In this document: piece after piece, positions 48,180 to 56,496 of the stretch
Layout: every line of letters starts with the position of its first letter
How positions within the stretch are numbered: position 1 is the stretch's first letter
Source of the DNA: Larkinella sp. C7
GTDB taxonomy: Bacteria > Bacteroidota > Bacteroidia > Cytophagales > Spirosomataceae
NCBI RefSeq assembly: GCF_006149005.1
Contig: NZ_VBSL01000013.1
Coordinates: forward strand, 1-64,000
Direction: 5' to 3'
DNA: 64,000 nucleotides
Program-made: the position numbers and the translations under genes
Notes under the pieces: model-generated
What the model was told of the DNA's origin: nothing
What the model saw: the letters and a program-made list of their open reading frames with translations, nothing else
Database searches by the model: none

Positions 48180-49247
48180 ATGTATCGCACCATTCATATC
48201 AACCCGATTTTACCGGGTCAGTCCCGATCCTCGGTTTTGGTCATCTACACCGGCGGCACGCTCGGCATGGTTTATGACCGCCAGAACGACCAGCTTGTCC
48301 CTTTCGATTTTGAGCAGATTCTGGATCGGGTTCCCGAAATCCGGCGGCTGGATTTTGAAGTAACGGTCATTGTGCTGAGCGAACTGATCGATTCTTCGAA
48401 CATGAAACCGGGAAACTGGATTCATCTGGCCCGCATCATTCGGGACAACTACGAAGCCTACGACAGTTTTGTCATCCTGCACGGAACGGACACGATGGCC
48501 TACACAGCCTCAGCCCTCAGTTTTTTGCTCGAAGGATTGAACAAACCGGTCATTCTGACGGGTGCGCAATTGCCCATTGGCGTGGCCCGGTCGGATGCGC
48601 GCGAAAATTTCATTACGGCCATGGAAATTGCCGCTGCGCAGGAAAACGGTCGGCCACTGGTGCCGGAAGTCTGTATTTACTTCAATTCGATGCTGTTGCG
48701 GGGCAATCGGGCGAAGAAAAAGGAAAGCGTGCATTTCAACGCGTTTCATTCCGAAAACTACCCGCATCTGGCGATGGCCGGTGTCAACATCGAATACAAT
48801 ACGCCATTTATTCATCCGTATGTGCCGGAATCAAAACTGACCGTGTACGAGGAAATGGACACGCACGTGGTCGTTCTACCGCTTTTTCCGGGTATCAACC
48901 ACCAGATTATCAGTGCCATTCTGGGCATTCCGGGTTTGAAAGGGCTGGTGCTGGAAAGTTACGGTTCCGGAAATGCCCCCACGGAAACCTGGTTTCTGAA
49001 TGCGCTGGGAAGTGCCATTCAACGGGGTATGGTCATTTTTAACGTTTCCCAGTGCGACGGCGGCCGGGTGACGCAGGGGCGCTACCACACCAGCAAAGCA
49101 TTGGACCAAATCGGCGTCTTGAGCGGCAGTGACAGCACCGTCGAAGCGGCCATTACCAAATTGATGTTCCTGCTCGCCAACGAACCGGATCAGGATCGGT
49201 TGAAAAAACGTCTGGTAACGCCGATTTGTGGAGAAATGAGCTTATAA
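48180..49247 (+). CDS. ansA: L-asparaginase, type I (cytoplasmic)
   Basis: 355 residues. Hydrolyses asparagine to aspartate and ammonia. Catalytic threonines: T27 in YTGGTLGM and the TD pair in HGTDTM. PVILTGAQLP and MVIFNVSQCDGG are further family motifs. No signal peptide, as for the cytoplasmic enzyme. It begins one base after tatD, so it is probably co-translated with it. Confidence 0.94.
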   Translation: MYRTIHINPILPGQSRSSVLVIYTGGTLGMVYDRQNDQLVPFDFEQILDRVPEIRRLDFEVTVIVLSELIDSSNMKPGNWIHLARIIRDNYEAYDSFVILHGTDTMAYTASALSFLLEGLNKPVILTGAQLPIGVARSDARENFITAMEIAAAQENGRPLVPEVCIYFNSMLLRGNRAKKKESVHFNAFHSENYPHLAMAGVNIEYNTPFIHPYVPESKLTVYEEMDTHVVVLPLFPGINHQIISAILGIPGLKGLVLESYGSGNAPTETWFLNALGSAIQRGMVIFNVSQCDGGRVTQGRYHTSKALDQIGVLSGSDSTVEAAITKLMFLLANEPDQDRLKKRLVTPICGEMSL

Positions 49248-49284
49248 GGATCAAAAACGGGTTGTAAGTTTCAGGAATAACCCG

Positions 49285-49292
49285 CATCTTTG
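49285..49292 (+). promoter_or_regulatory. -7-like element CATCTTTG for tRNA-Ser
   Basis: One mismatch to TAnnTTTG, 17 bp upstream of the tRNA-Ser 5' end and after the ansA stop. Confidence 0.5.
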
Positions 49293-49308
49293 CATCCCGT
49301 TTCGACCC

Positions 49309-49396
49309 AGAGAGATGTCCGAGTGGTTGAAGGAGCACGCCTGGAAAGTGTGTATACGTCTAAAGCGTATCGCGGGTTCGAATCCCGCTCTCTCTG
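49309..49396 (+). tRNA. tRNA-Ser (anticodon GGA)
   Basis: Acceptor AGAGAGA/TCTCTCT, anticodon loop CTGGAAA (GGA), a long variable arm typical of class II tRNAs, T arm GCGGG-TTCGAAT-CCCGC and discriminator G, the Ser identity base. CCA is not encoded. Length 88. Confidence 0.96.
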
Positions 49397-49401
49397 CAAA
49401 A

Positions 49402-49436
49402 AATAACCCACTCACAATGAGCGGGTTATTTTATTT
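49402..49436 (+). terminator. tRNA-Ser terminator
   Basis: An AATAACCC/GGGTTATT stem extended with one mismatch, with a T-rich run after it, starting 6 bases past the tRNA. Confidence 0.8.
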
Positions 49437-49466
49437 TATACGGATCCGTTTCTACGCCAGCTTAAT

Positions 49467-50261
49467 TCACTCCCGGCACGTGTAGGTGAAATCTGTAATC
49501 CGGTAATAGGGAACGCTCACGCTGGTATCTAAAAAGTACCGGCGTTTCACGCGCCCATTTTCGTCATACTCATAGTGATAATCAAAGACGTTGACATGCT
49601 GTTCATTAGATCCCTCGTAACCTCTTGTCGTCATCTTGGTGGGCAGGTTTTTGCTGGTTTTCCCTTCCTGGGGAGCAATATTAGGTAAATTCGGTCGGGT
49701 GAGGTCATACTCGTATTCATAGACCACTTTTGACCCAGTCGCAACCAAGATGGCTTCTTCATTGATCAGATTGCCGTCCACAATCGTATAAGTCTGGACC
49801 ATTCCCAGCGTTTCTTTTCGAATCAAATAACCCTCCGCGTTATACGTATAATAGGTGGGAACCTGGGTGTTGGTGTTAATATCAGCCAAAAGCCCCTGAT
49901 CGTTTAACGCAATATCGGAATAGCCGCCTTTCATCAGACCTGGTTCATAAGTATAATTTAAGGTCGTCGGCGTGAAATTACCTGTGGGATTACGATAATA
50001 CTGACTCAAGCGGTTTTGCTCATCATAGGTGTATTTCTCGGTATACTTGGTTCCAATCTGGACAGGCTTGCCATCCAACTGCGCGGTTTCATCCAGCGGT
50101 TGCCAATACGGGATTTCGGAACGGGACGATTTTTCAATCGCTGTAAACGTCAGCACCTGACAACTAAGATCGGGGCCGGGTCGGTGATCCTGCACGGTAC
50201 AGGCATCAAGAAACACAACAAGACTAACAGAAAGAAAGGCCAGGGTAGTACGAATTTTCAT
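49467..50261 (-). CDS. Lipoprotein with YD-like repeats
   Basis: 264 residues from the ATG at 50261, chosen over an upstream ATG because a lipoprotein signal follows at once (LVVFLDAC, C21). The mature part has repeated YTYDEQNRL and YEYDENGRV-type units, the YD/RHS-like pattern used in beta-strand wraps. No toxin domain follows. Role unknown; likely surface or periplasmic. Confidence 0.7.
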   Translation of the reverse strand: MKIRTTLAFLSVSLVVFLDACTVQDHRPGPDLSCQVLTFTAIEKSSRSEIPYWQPLDETAQLDGKPVQIGTKYTEKYTYDEQNRLSQYYRNPTGNFTPTTLNYTYEPGLMKGGYSDIALNDQGLLADINTNTQVPTYYTYNAEGYLIRKETLGMVQTYTIVDGNLINEEAILVATGSKVVYEYEYDLTRPNLPNIAPQEGKTSKNLPTKMTTRGYEGSNEQHVNVFDYHYEYDENGRVKRRYFLDTSVSVPYYRITDFTYTCRE

Positions 50262-50690
50262 AAGAGCAGGAATAAAAAAAGTGAATATTGATTTACTAAA
50301 AGTATAGGAGCTATTCTTTGACAAAAAGGTTGCAAAAGAGGATGATAATATTATTAAACGTACGCATTTTCATTTATTCCCAAAATTGACAGTATTGTTC
50401 CCAAATTAGACAGCCTTGATTTAGAGGGAAGCGTACTTTTAACCTATACATTAGGTTAATGAATTGGAAAGTCATTGTCTGGTTAGGCAGTGACTTTTTT
50501 GTTGGCATAAACGTTCCGTCTTTACGACCCATAAAGTCTGTTGAATACCGCACAAAAGGTGTGATAACGAACTGATACTGCTGCTTATCATTTTAGCAAT
50601 ATATTGTATTTAAGACCACTTACTTTCTGGTATGATTTTCGTTATGATTCGATTTAATACAATCAGTTTCACCTAAAACTTTACCCTCTG
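50262..50690. other. AT-rich divergent intergenic region
   Basis: Carries the two 16-nt direct repeats at 50377 and 50398 and presumably both divergent promoters. No gene is recognised. Confidence 0.6.
50377..50413 (+). promoter_or_regulatory. Two 16-nt direct repeats at 21-bp spacing
   Basis: TTCCCAAAATTGACAG (50377) and TTCCCAAATTAGACAG (50398) repeat with a 21-bp period, two helical turns. That is the layout expected for a dimeric regulator; LytTR-type sites have similar spacing. Which of the divergent genes is controlled is unknown. Confidence 0.5.
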
Positions 50691-51587
50691 ATGAATTATT
50701 TTCGGACTGTAATGGCCCTCATTCTCATTTTCGCTGGCTCGTTACAAGCGCAAACAGGCACACGGTATTTGAATCAGAACCCGCCCGGTAGGATACCCAT
50801 CGTGTTTGCTCCGGATGTCGTTTCATTGAAAGATCATTACGAGTACGGGTCGGTTTTTTCGAGCGACGGTACGGAATTCTATTACGCGGTTATCATCAAT
50901 AAGAAACCACAAATTCGGTGCATACGGTTTGAGAACAATGTCTGGACCGCTCCAAAAACCGTCATTGGCAGCGATCGATACGAATACAACGATCCCTTTC
51001 TATCACCGGATGAAAAGCGGTTGTATTTTATTTCAGATCGGGCGGTTGATGGGCAGGGGGAAAAGAAAGATTTTGACATTTGGTATATCGAGCGGCAAAA
51101 AAACGCTTGGTCAACAGTGCCGGTGAATGCCGGACCGGGTATCAACACCGGCAAAAATGAGTATTACATGTCCTTTACGAAAGAAGGTACGATGTACTTT
51201 TCGTCGAATGGCGGCACCGATCACTCTACGGATAAGAATTATGACATCCGGTTTTCCCCGTCTGTCCGCGGGAAATTTCAGCCTTCCCAGCCCTTACCCC
51301 CTGCCGTCAATACCGCACATTACGAAGCCGATGTTTTTGTGTCACCGGATGAGCAATACGTCATTTTCTGCGCCGAACGCCCGGACGGATTTGGAAAGGG
51401 CGATTTATACATCAGCTTCAAAAGTAAAACCGGTGCGTGGCAGAAAGCGAAAAACCTGGGTTCTGTGATCAATACCGATGCCTATGAATTTTGCCCTTTC
51501 ATGACCAGCGATGGCAAATACCTGTTCTTTTCCCGCGACGGAGATATCTTTTGGGTGGATGCAACGGTAATCGAGACATTAAAATAG
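50691..51587 (+). CDS. PD40-repeat secreted protein
   Basis: 298 residues: a signal peptide (ending LQAQ) and about five PD40/WD40-like propeller repeats (VFSSDGTEFYYA, LSPDEKRLYF, VSPDEQYVIF, MTSDGKYLFF). It resembles the propeller part of the OmpA-family protein at 21422 but lacks the OmpA domain. Probably periplasmic and binding, not catalytic. Confidence 0.8.
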   Translation: MNYFRTVMALILIFAGSLQAQTGTRYLNQNPPGRIPIVFAPDVVSLKDHYEYGSVFSSDGTEFYYAVIINKKPQIRCIRFENNVWTAPKTVIGSDRYEYNDPFLSPDEKRLYFISDRAVDGQGEKKDFDIWYIERQKNAWSTVPVNAGPGINTGKNEYYMSFTKEGTMYFSSNGGTDHSTDKNYDIRFSPSVRGKFQPSQPLPPAVNTAHYEADVFVSPDEQYVIFCAERPDGFGKGDLYISFKSKTGAWQKAKNLGSVINTDAYEFCPFMTSDGKYLFFSRDGDIFWVDATVIETLK

Positions 51588-51605
51588 CATACGTCACCTT
51601 TTTTC

Positions 51606-52220
51606 TCAAATTCCCGCTTTTAAAGAACGTTCAGGAGTTTTACTGATTGCGGCTCTGTGAAAAATGAGGGTTTCGTTCAGCGTGTCGAAACTGAGTTCGA
51701 TCCAACCCGCATACCGTTTCTGGTCTTTATAAACCTGTACGGGCAAAAAATCGTGACGACTTGCTTTCCAGTCGCCTTCCCAGTAAGGGGGCTTCGTTTC
51801 AGAAATGATTTTCTGAGCCAGTACACTGAAAGAAATCCGGTACCAGATAAACCCACCAAAGTTACTTATTGGAATTTCTTCCCCTTTCCTGAAACGGGCA
51901 ATGGATTCCTCCGCATTGATTGGCAGGTAACTATCTACGCCTGACAGAACCGTATACTGCACTTTGTCTACTTTATCAAATGGATCACCGACCAGCTGGG
52001 TTCCGAAAACGAAATCCCGAATCCCATCCTTGTTCAGGTCGAACGCCAACCCCTCACCCCGTTTTATTTCCTTACCTGTCAGGTCGGTATACTCCACTGA
52101 TTCAGCCGGCAAGTCCGTATCGGGTGGCTTTGGTACGACACCCTGATCATCTGTTTTTTGGCAGGCTGCTGTCAACACCAGGAAGGCTGTCAGCACCCAT
52201 AAGCCCTTCGTTTTTTGCAT
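51606..52220 (-). CDS. Lipoprotein of unknown function
   Basis: About 204 residues starting at the internal ATG; a longer GTG frame adds 7 residues. Lipobox LTAAC with Cys at about residue 20. The mature part carries a DLNKDGIRD-type calcium-binding-like loop (FG-GAP/dockerin-like) and no enzyme motif. Convergent with the PD40 gene, 18 bp away. Confidence 0.7.
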   Translation of the reverse strand: MQKTKGLWVLTAFLVLTAACQKTDDQGVVPKPPDTDLPAESVEYTDLTGKEIKRGEGLAFDLNKDGIRDFVFGTQLVGDPFDKVDKVQYTVLSGVDSYLPINAEESIARFRKGEEIPISNFGGFIWYRISFSVLAQKIISETKPPYWEGDWKASRHDFLPVQVYKDQKRYAGWIELSFDTLNETLIFHRAAISKTPERSLKAGI

Positions 52221-52912
52221 AAAATGATTGTGAAAGACCACGTTTTGTTTATATCACCCAGACCCGAACGCGAAGCCCTGGGTACAGCAAAACGTTTCCA
52301 GACCGCCCGTTTACGGGCTGATCCGTCAAAAGTGGCGGATGAAACGACATGGTGGTCTTATCAATCTTTCATACCAAAGCCTGCTATCAGGGATCGAACG
52401 GACCGTTTGCAATAGATAGAATCCAAAACTTTTGGAAACAAACCCAGGCTTTTGAAAAAACGCATCGGCAGGAAGATCTTCGTTTTTTAGGCTCTGGCTG
52501 CACTTTTTACAATCCTCTTTTGCCGTAACTTCAGACTTATTTACCGTTTGCTAAATACAAAGCATGATCTTTAAAAAGTTTTTGTACGTTTAACCATGAT
52601 CCTCATTCGGTCATGTGTTACGACGTACAAACCCGACATTATTTTGTTGTTACCCGTTTAAACTACTGTGATTTAAAGTTAAAATGTGATTCCGGTTCAT
52701 TACAGATACCCTACTGTTGCTCATTTTATTTACCTATACTGTTTAGCCGTTCATTTCTTTTAAAAAGGGTTACCATTACTCAACGTTATTATTTTCTTCA
52801 TTCGATTTAAAGTACAGTATTCCTGTCTATACACGTTCAAACCGGGCTATTCTCCATCGGTATAGAACCCCGTTGGTGAACCGTATCTTTCTTTTTCCAA
52901 CGCATCGTAACC
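52221..52912. other. Intergenic region without recognised gene
   Basis: About 690 bp, AT-rich in its second half. Short frames at 52215-52415 and 52613-52810 have no family features and no supporting start context. Presumably contains the promoters of the lipoprotein and the M15 peptidase. Confidence 0.5.
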
Positions 52913-53695
52913 ATGCAAGTCCTCAAACAAAACAGCAAAGGAGCCGACGTTAAAAAATGGCAGTTATTTCTGATCGGGCAGGGTTTTGAACTCGGTGTGG
53001 CTGATGGCAAGTTTGGCCTGCGGACGCACGAAGCGACGGTTGCTTTCCAAAAGAAAAATAACCTGCTGGACGATGGCGTTGTCGGCAACAAAACCGTCGG
53101 CGTTGCCATGCAACTGGGCTTCCCGGTTCTGACCAACCCCGATCTGGCCAAAGAAGGACCCAACTGGCCTCCGAAACCTGACTTTTCCCCACTCATTGGC
53201 ATAACCGCCCGTCAGGCACTGTTTGGGAAGTTTAAATTCGCGGCTGCCCCCATTCCCGGAAATCCGGAAAACATCAGGATCCTGGACGACTGGGAATCCA
53301 AAAACATTGTCAAAGTGACCATACCGCAACTGATCGGGAAAACCGGTGCTCCGGCCAATGGCACCATTCGATTCCACCATCTGGCTACTCCCCAACTGGT
53401 GTCAATGTGGGCCGAATGGGAGAACGAGGGCTTGCTCGATCTGGTGTTGAGCTACGCCGGGTCGTTCGTACCCCGGTTTGTCCGGGGCAGCCGCACCGAG
53501 TTGAGCAACCACGCTTTCGGTACGGCTTTCGATATCAATGTGCCCCAGAACATGCTGTCGACCATGCCCGCACTCGTCGGAAAAAAAGGGAGTCTGCGCG
53601 AACTCGTGCCGATTGCCAACAAACACGGTTTTTACTGGGGCGGCCACTTCACACGGCTCGACGGCATGCACTTCGAAGTGGCCAAATTGAAGTAG
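52913..53695 (+). CDS. Peptidoglycan-binding M15-type peptidase, no signal peptide
   Basis: 260 residues. N-terminal peptidoglycan-binding domain 1 (about 3-65: KGADVKKWQ, DGKFGLRTHEAT, GVVGNKT). C-terminal M15 D-Ala-D-Ala peptidase-like domain with the zinc motif SNHAFGTAFD (H200, D207) and the third His in GMHFE (H253). This is the layout of phage endolysins and some injection-system lysins; there is no export signal. It could be a prophage remnant or a tailocin-related lysin, but no phage neighbours are seen. Confidence 0.85.
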   Translation: MQVLKQNSKGADVKKWQLFLIGQGFELGVADGKFGLRTHEATVAFQKKNNLLDDGVVGNKTVGVAMQLGFPVLTNPDLAKEGPNWPPKPDFSPLIGITARQALFGKFKFAAAPIPGNPENIRILDDWESKNIVKVTIPQLIGKTGAPANGTIRFHHLATPQLVSMWAEWENEGLLDLVLSYAGSFVPRFVRGSRTELSNHAFGTAFDINVPQNMLSTMPALVGKKGSLRELVPIANKHGFYWGGHFTRLDGMHFEVAKLK

Positions 53696-53712
53696 TGCCC
53701 AACCCCCAGGCA

Positions 53713-55155
53713 TTATTTCCGGTAATCCAGCGGTGGTTTCCGATCGCCGGCCAGCGATTTGTAGACAAATCCATCCCCCCTGGCTTTGTTCAATTCAACT
53801 TTGGCCTGCTCAATGACGGCCGGTTGCTGAAAAAGGTCGATGGCCGTCAGCGAAATGGTTTTGGCCGCCACCAGCATGCCTTTAAAACCGATCGACATGC
53901 CATCACAGGCTACGGCCTGCCAGCTATGCGCCGGAACGCCCGGTACCCAGGTGGCCGCCGACAGCCCGACCGTTGGCAACACCCAACTGACATCGCCGAC
54001 ATCGGTGGACGCCGAACCCACGCCATTCAGGACATACGGCAGAATGTCGGAAGCGCGACTTAAGGGCGGCAGGCTTTCCGAATTAACGGTTTTCCGGATT
54101 TTGTTGGCGAATTCCGTTTCGGCGGGCGTATACTTGTTGCCCCCCACCTGCTCCAGATTCTTCTGCATGAGTTTCGCCAGGGTTTCATTCGGCAGCAGGT
54201 TATAGAGCCCCGCCATCACTTCGTGGGTCATCGTCGTTTCGGTACCGAGTGCAGCCGCCTGAGCGGTTTTCATCAAGCGCGCCCACACTTCTTCCAGGCC
54301 TTTCGCCGACGGGTGGCGAATGGTGTACTCCACTTCGGCGTAGTCAGGAACGATGTTGGAAGTCAGACCGCCCTTCTTGATGACGTAATGAATCCGGGTG
54401 CTGGACGTCACGTGTTCGCGCATCATGTTGACCATGTAGTTCATCGCTTCGACGGCATCGAGGGCCGACCGGCCTTTTTCGGGCGCAGCCGCTGCGTGGG
54501 CCGCCAGTCCATTAAACTGAAACGTAGCAACGCGGTAGGCCAGCGAGGACGACGGACTCGCGCTGTTGTTATCGCCCGGATGCCAGTGCAGCACCGCGTC
54601 GACCTTATCAAAAAGACCCGCCTTCACCAGATACGTTTTGCCACCGCCCGCGCCTTCTTCGGCCGGAGTGCCCACCAACTGAATCGTGCCGGATTTACCG
54701 GACTGCTGCAGGTAGTTTTTGGCCGCTATGGCCGCAGCGACCGAACCTACCCCGAACAGATTATGCCCACAGGCGTGACCGTAGGCATTCGGTACGAGCG
54801 GTTTTCGAACCGGCACGGAATCCTGCGACAAACCGGGCAGGGCATCCATTTCAGCCAGAATGCTGATCACCGGTGCGCCTTTCCCGAAACTGGCCACGAA
54901 GGCCGTGGGCATATCTGCCACGCCCGTCGTGATGCTGAAGCCCTGATCCTGTAATTCTTTCTGAAGCAGTTTGCTGGTTTCATTTTCCATGTAACCGGGT
55001 TCAGCCAGTTTCCAGATTCGCTGCGCGAGAGCCGAATAATGGGAATATTGTTTGTCTAATTGAGAAATTACCGCAGCTTTTTCTTTTTGAGCACGTGCGG
55101 ATTGGCCCAATAATACTACTACCAACAGCACAAATGCTGACTTTACCTGAAACAT
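53713..55155 (-). CDS. Exported M20-family amidohydrolase (AbgB-like)
   Basis: 480 residues with a signal peptide (ending ARAQ). Metal-ligand motifs of M20/AbgB are seen: HACGHNLFG, GTPAEEGAGGGK, and the dimerisation-domain region around residues 195-310. AbgB-type enzymes hydrolyse p-aminobenzoyl-glutamate-like amides; the true substrate here is unknown. A TAATTTTG element lies 45 bp upstream. Confidence 0.87.
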   Translation of the reverse strand: MFQVKSAFVLLVVVLLGQSARAQKEKAAVISQLDKQYSHYSALAQRIWKLAEPGYMENETSKLLQKELQDQGFSITTGVADMPTAFVASFGKGAPVISILAEMDALPGLSQDSVPVRKPLVPNAYGHACGHNLFGVGSVAAAIAAKNYLQQSGKSGTIQLVGTPAEEGAGGGKTYLVKAGLFDKVDAVLHWHPGDNNSASPSSSLAYRVATFQFNGLAAHAAAAPEKGRSALDAVEAMNYMVNMMREHVTSSTRIHYVIKKGGLTSNIVPDYAEVEYTIRHPSAKGLEEVWARLMKTAQAAALGTETTMTHEVMAGLYNLLPNETLAKLMQKNLEQVGGNKYTPAETEFANKIRKTVNSESLPPLSRASDILPYVLNGVGSASTDVGDVSWVLPTVGLSAATWVPGVPAHSWQAVACDGMSIGFKGMLVAAKTISLTAIDLFQQPAVIEQAKVELNKARGDGFVYKSLAGDRKPPLDYRK

Positions 55156-55199
55156 AAATAGAAATTTTAGGTGTAAAATTTGGAAATATTGCTAAAATT

Positions 55200-55207
55200 C
55201 AAAATTA
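55200..55207 (-). promoter_or_regulatory. -7 element TAATTTTG for the M20 amidohydrolase
   Basis: The minus strand matches TAnnTTTG, 45 bp upstream of the amidohydrolase start. Confidence 0.55.
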
Positions 55208-55383
55208 TCAATTGAATCAGGCTCAATATAGAAGGATGCGGTAACATTGACAACAAAAAAAGCTCTCTAACCCTTTCTTTTGGCTACCTTTCCCAGAGTC
55301 ATTCTCTTTGCTTCCAATGCGTTAGCTTTCAGCCGTTCACTCTCCCAGGTAAGCGTACGGGTCTTCGTTTCACCTTCCATTTG

Positions 55384-55448
55384 ACGTTAAATAAGACGTT
55401 TTTTATAAGGTGGTTCTTTACAGTATATTTGACGTTTCAATCAACGTT
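55384..55448. promoter_or_regulatory. Phased ACGTT boxes upstream of parA (operator/centromere candidate)
   Basis: ACGTT occurs at 55384, 55396, 55432 and 55444: two pairs, each with 12-bp spacing, 48 bp apart (4 x 12). The last box ends 12 bp before the parA ATG. The arrangement suits binding by the small partner protein. Confidence 0.65.
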
Positions 55449-55460
55449 AATCTGAACAGT

Positions 55461-56126
55461 ATGATTTTTACTTTAGGTGGCATTAAGGGGGGTAGCGGGA
55501 AGTCTACCATTGCTACGAACCTCACCGTATGGTTGTCTAAACAGGGTTTTGATGTGTTGCTGGTGGATGCCGACGAACAACAGACGGCCACCAAATTTAC
55601 CAAATGGCGGGAAGTGAACACCGACGGAAACAGCGGGTATACAGCAACGGTTTTGACCGGTGATGCCGTCCGCCAGCAAGTGTCAAAATTCAAACCCAAG
55701 TTCGATCACATTGTCATCGACTCCGGAGGACGCGATACGATGAGCCAGCGGGCAGCGCTGTTTGTATCGGATGCACTGCTGGTTCCTTTTAACCCGCGCA
55801 GCTTCGATTTATGGACCATCGCCGACGTCGAGACACTGGTGAAAGAAGTCCGCTCATTGAAACCGACCGACCTTCACGCGTTTGCCCTTCTGAACCGGGC
55901 CGATCCGAAAGGCACCGACAACAAAGACTCGGCGGAACTGCTGCAGGAAAGCAGCGTTATCGAATACGTGGGGCCGCCCATCGTTTCACGCAAGAGTTTT
56001 GCCAATGCTTCCAGCAATGGTCTTGGCGTCATCGAAAACCAGCCTGCCGACCAGAAAGCCATTCACGAAATCACTTTGGTTTTCAAGATAATTATGGAAA
56101 AATTAGGCGCAGAAATAAACGTCTGA
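55461..56126 (+). CDS. ParA-family partition ATPase, short plasmid type
   Basis: 221 residues from the ATG at 55461; a longer frame starts upstream among the operator boxes. Deviant Walker A KGGSGKST (K9, K14), LLVDADEQ (A'), a VIDSGG Walker B-like segment, then RADPKGTDN. There is no N-terminal DNA-binding domain, so it is of the short (type Ib-like) class that works with a small DNA-binding partner, here the next gene. Not next to chromosomal parB or oriC markers, so it looks like an acquired plasmid-type or mobile-element module. Confidence 0.85.
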   Translation: MIFTLGGIKGGSGKSTIATNLTVWLSKQGFDVLLVDADEQQTATKFTKWREVNTDGNSGYTATVLTGDAVRQQVSKFKPKFDHIVIDSGGRDTMSQRAALFVSDALLVPFNPRSFDLWTIADVETLVKEVRSLKPTDLHAFALLNRADPKGTDNKDSAELLQESSVIEYVGPPIVSRKSFANASSNGLGVIENQPADQKAIHEITLVFKIIMEKLGAEINV

Positions 56127-56147
56127 AATAACGTTGAAATTTACGTT
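56119..56147. promoter_or_regulatory. Phased ACGTY boxes between parA and its partner
   Basis: ACGTC at 56119 and ACGTT at 56131 and 56143, again exactly 12 bp apart. The first lies inside the final parA codons. A second likely operator of the pair. Confidence 0.6.
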
Positions 56148-56166
56148 ATTTTTAACCTCTTAAAAA

Positions 56167-56496
56167 ATGTCTGTTATGGCCATTTCAAAAGCGCCGGAGC
56201 CGCCAAAACCGGAACAACCAAGCCGAAAGGTATCCGAGAAAAAGATCCAGCAATTCATCAGCCAGGGGGGCAGTCCAACCGCAAAAAACCGCATGGGTCA
56301 GGACGACCCGGAGGAGATGAAGAGTATTAAACTCATTATGACAGCCTCCGAAATGGAGACCATCAAACAACTCCGGGACAAACGCCCCCGGAGCCGCAGC
56401 CGGAAAATTACCATCTCCGTTCACGACTGGGTTATTGAAGCCATTCAGGAAAAGATCGAACGCGAAAAGAAGAAATACAATTTGACGTCATTTTAG
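56167..56496 (+). CDS. Small basic partition-partner protein (probable RHH fold)
   Basis: 109 residues; a start at codon 4 (56176) is also possible. The Pro-rich, flexible N-terminus (about 1-45) and a C-terminal segment KLIMTASEMETIKQLRDK ... KITISVHDWVIEAIQEKI fit a ribbon-helix-helix DNA-binding fold, as in ParG-like partners; this is inference. Its basic charge and position right after parA support a role as the repeat-binding centromere protein. Confidence 0.65.
   Translation: MSVMAISKAPEPPKPEQPSRKVSEKKIQQFISQGGSPTAKNRMGQDDPEEMKSIKLIMTASEMETIKQLRDKRPRSRSRKITISVHDWVIEAIQEKIEREKKKYNLTSF

Larger units (their letters stand above)
55156..55460. other. Divergent regulatory region between amidohydrolase and parA
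   Basis: Contains the amidohydrolase promoter element and the phased ACGTT boxes ahead of parA. No other gene is seen. Confidence 0.6.
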
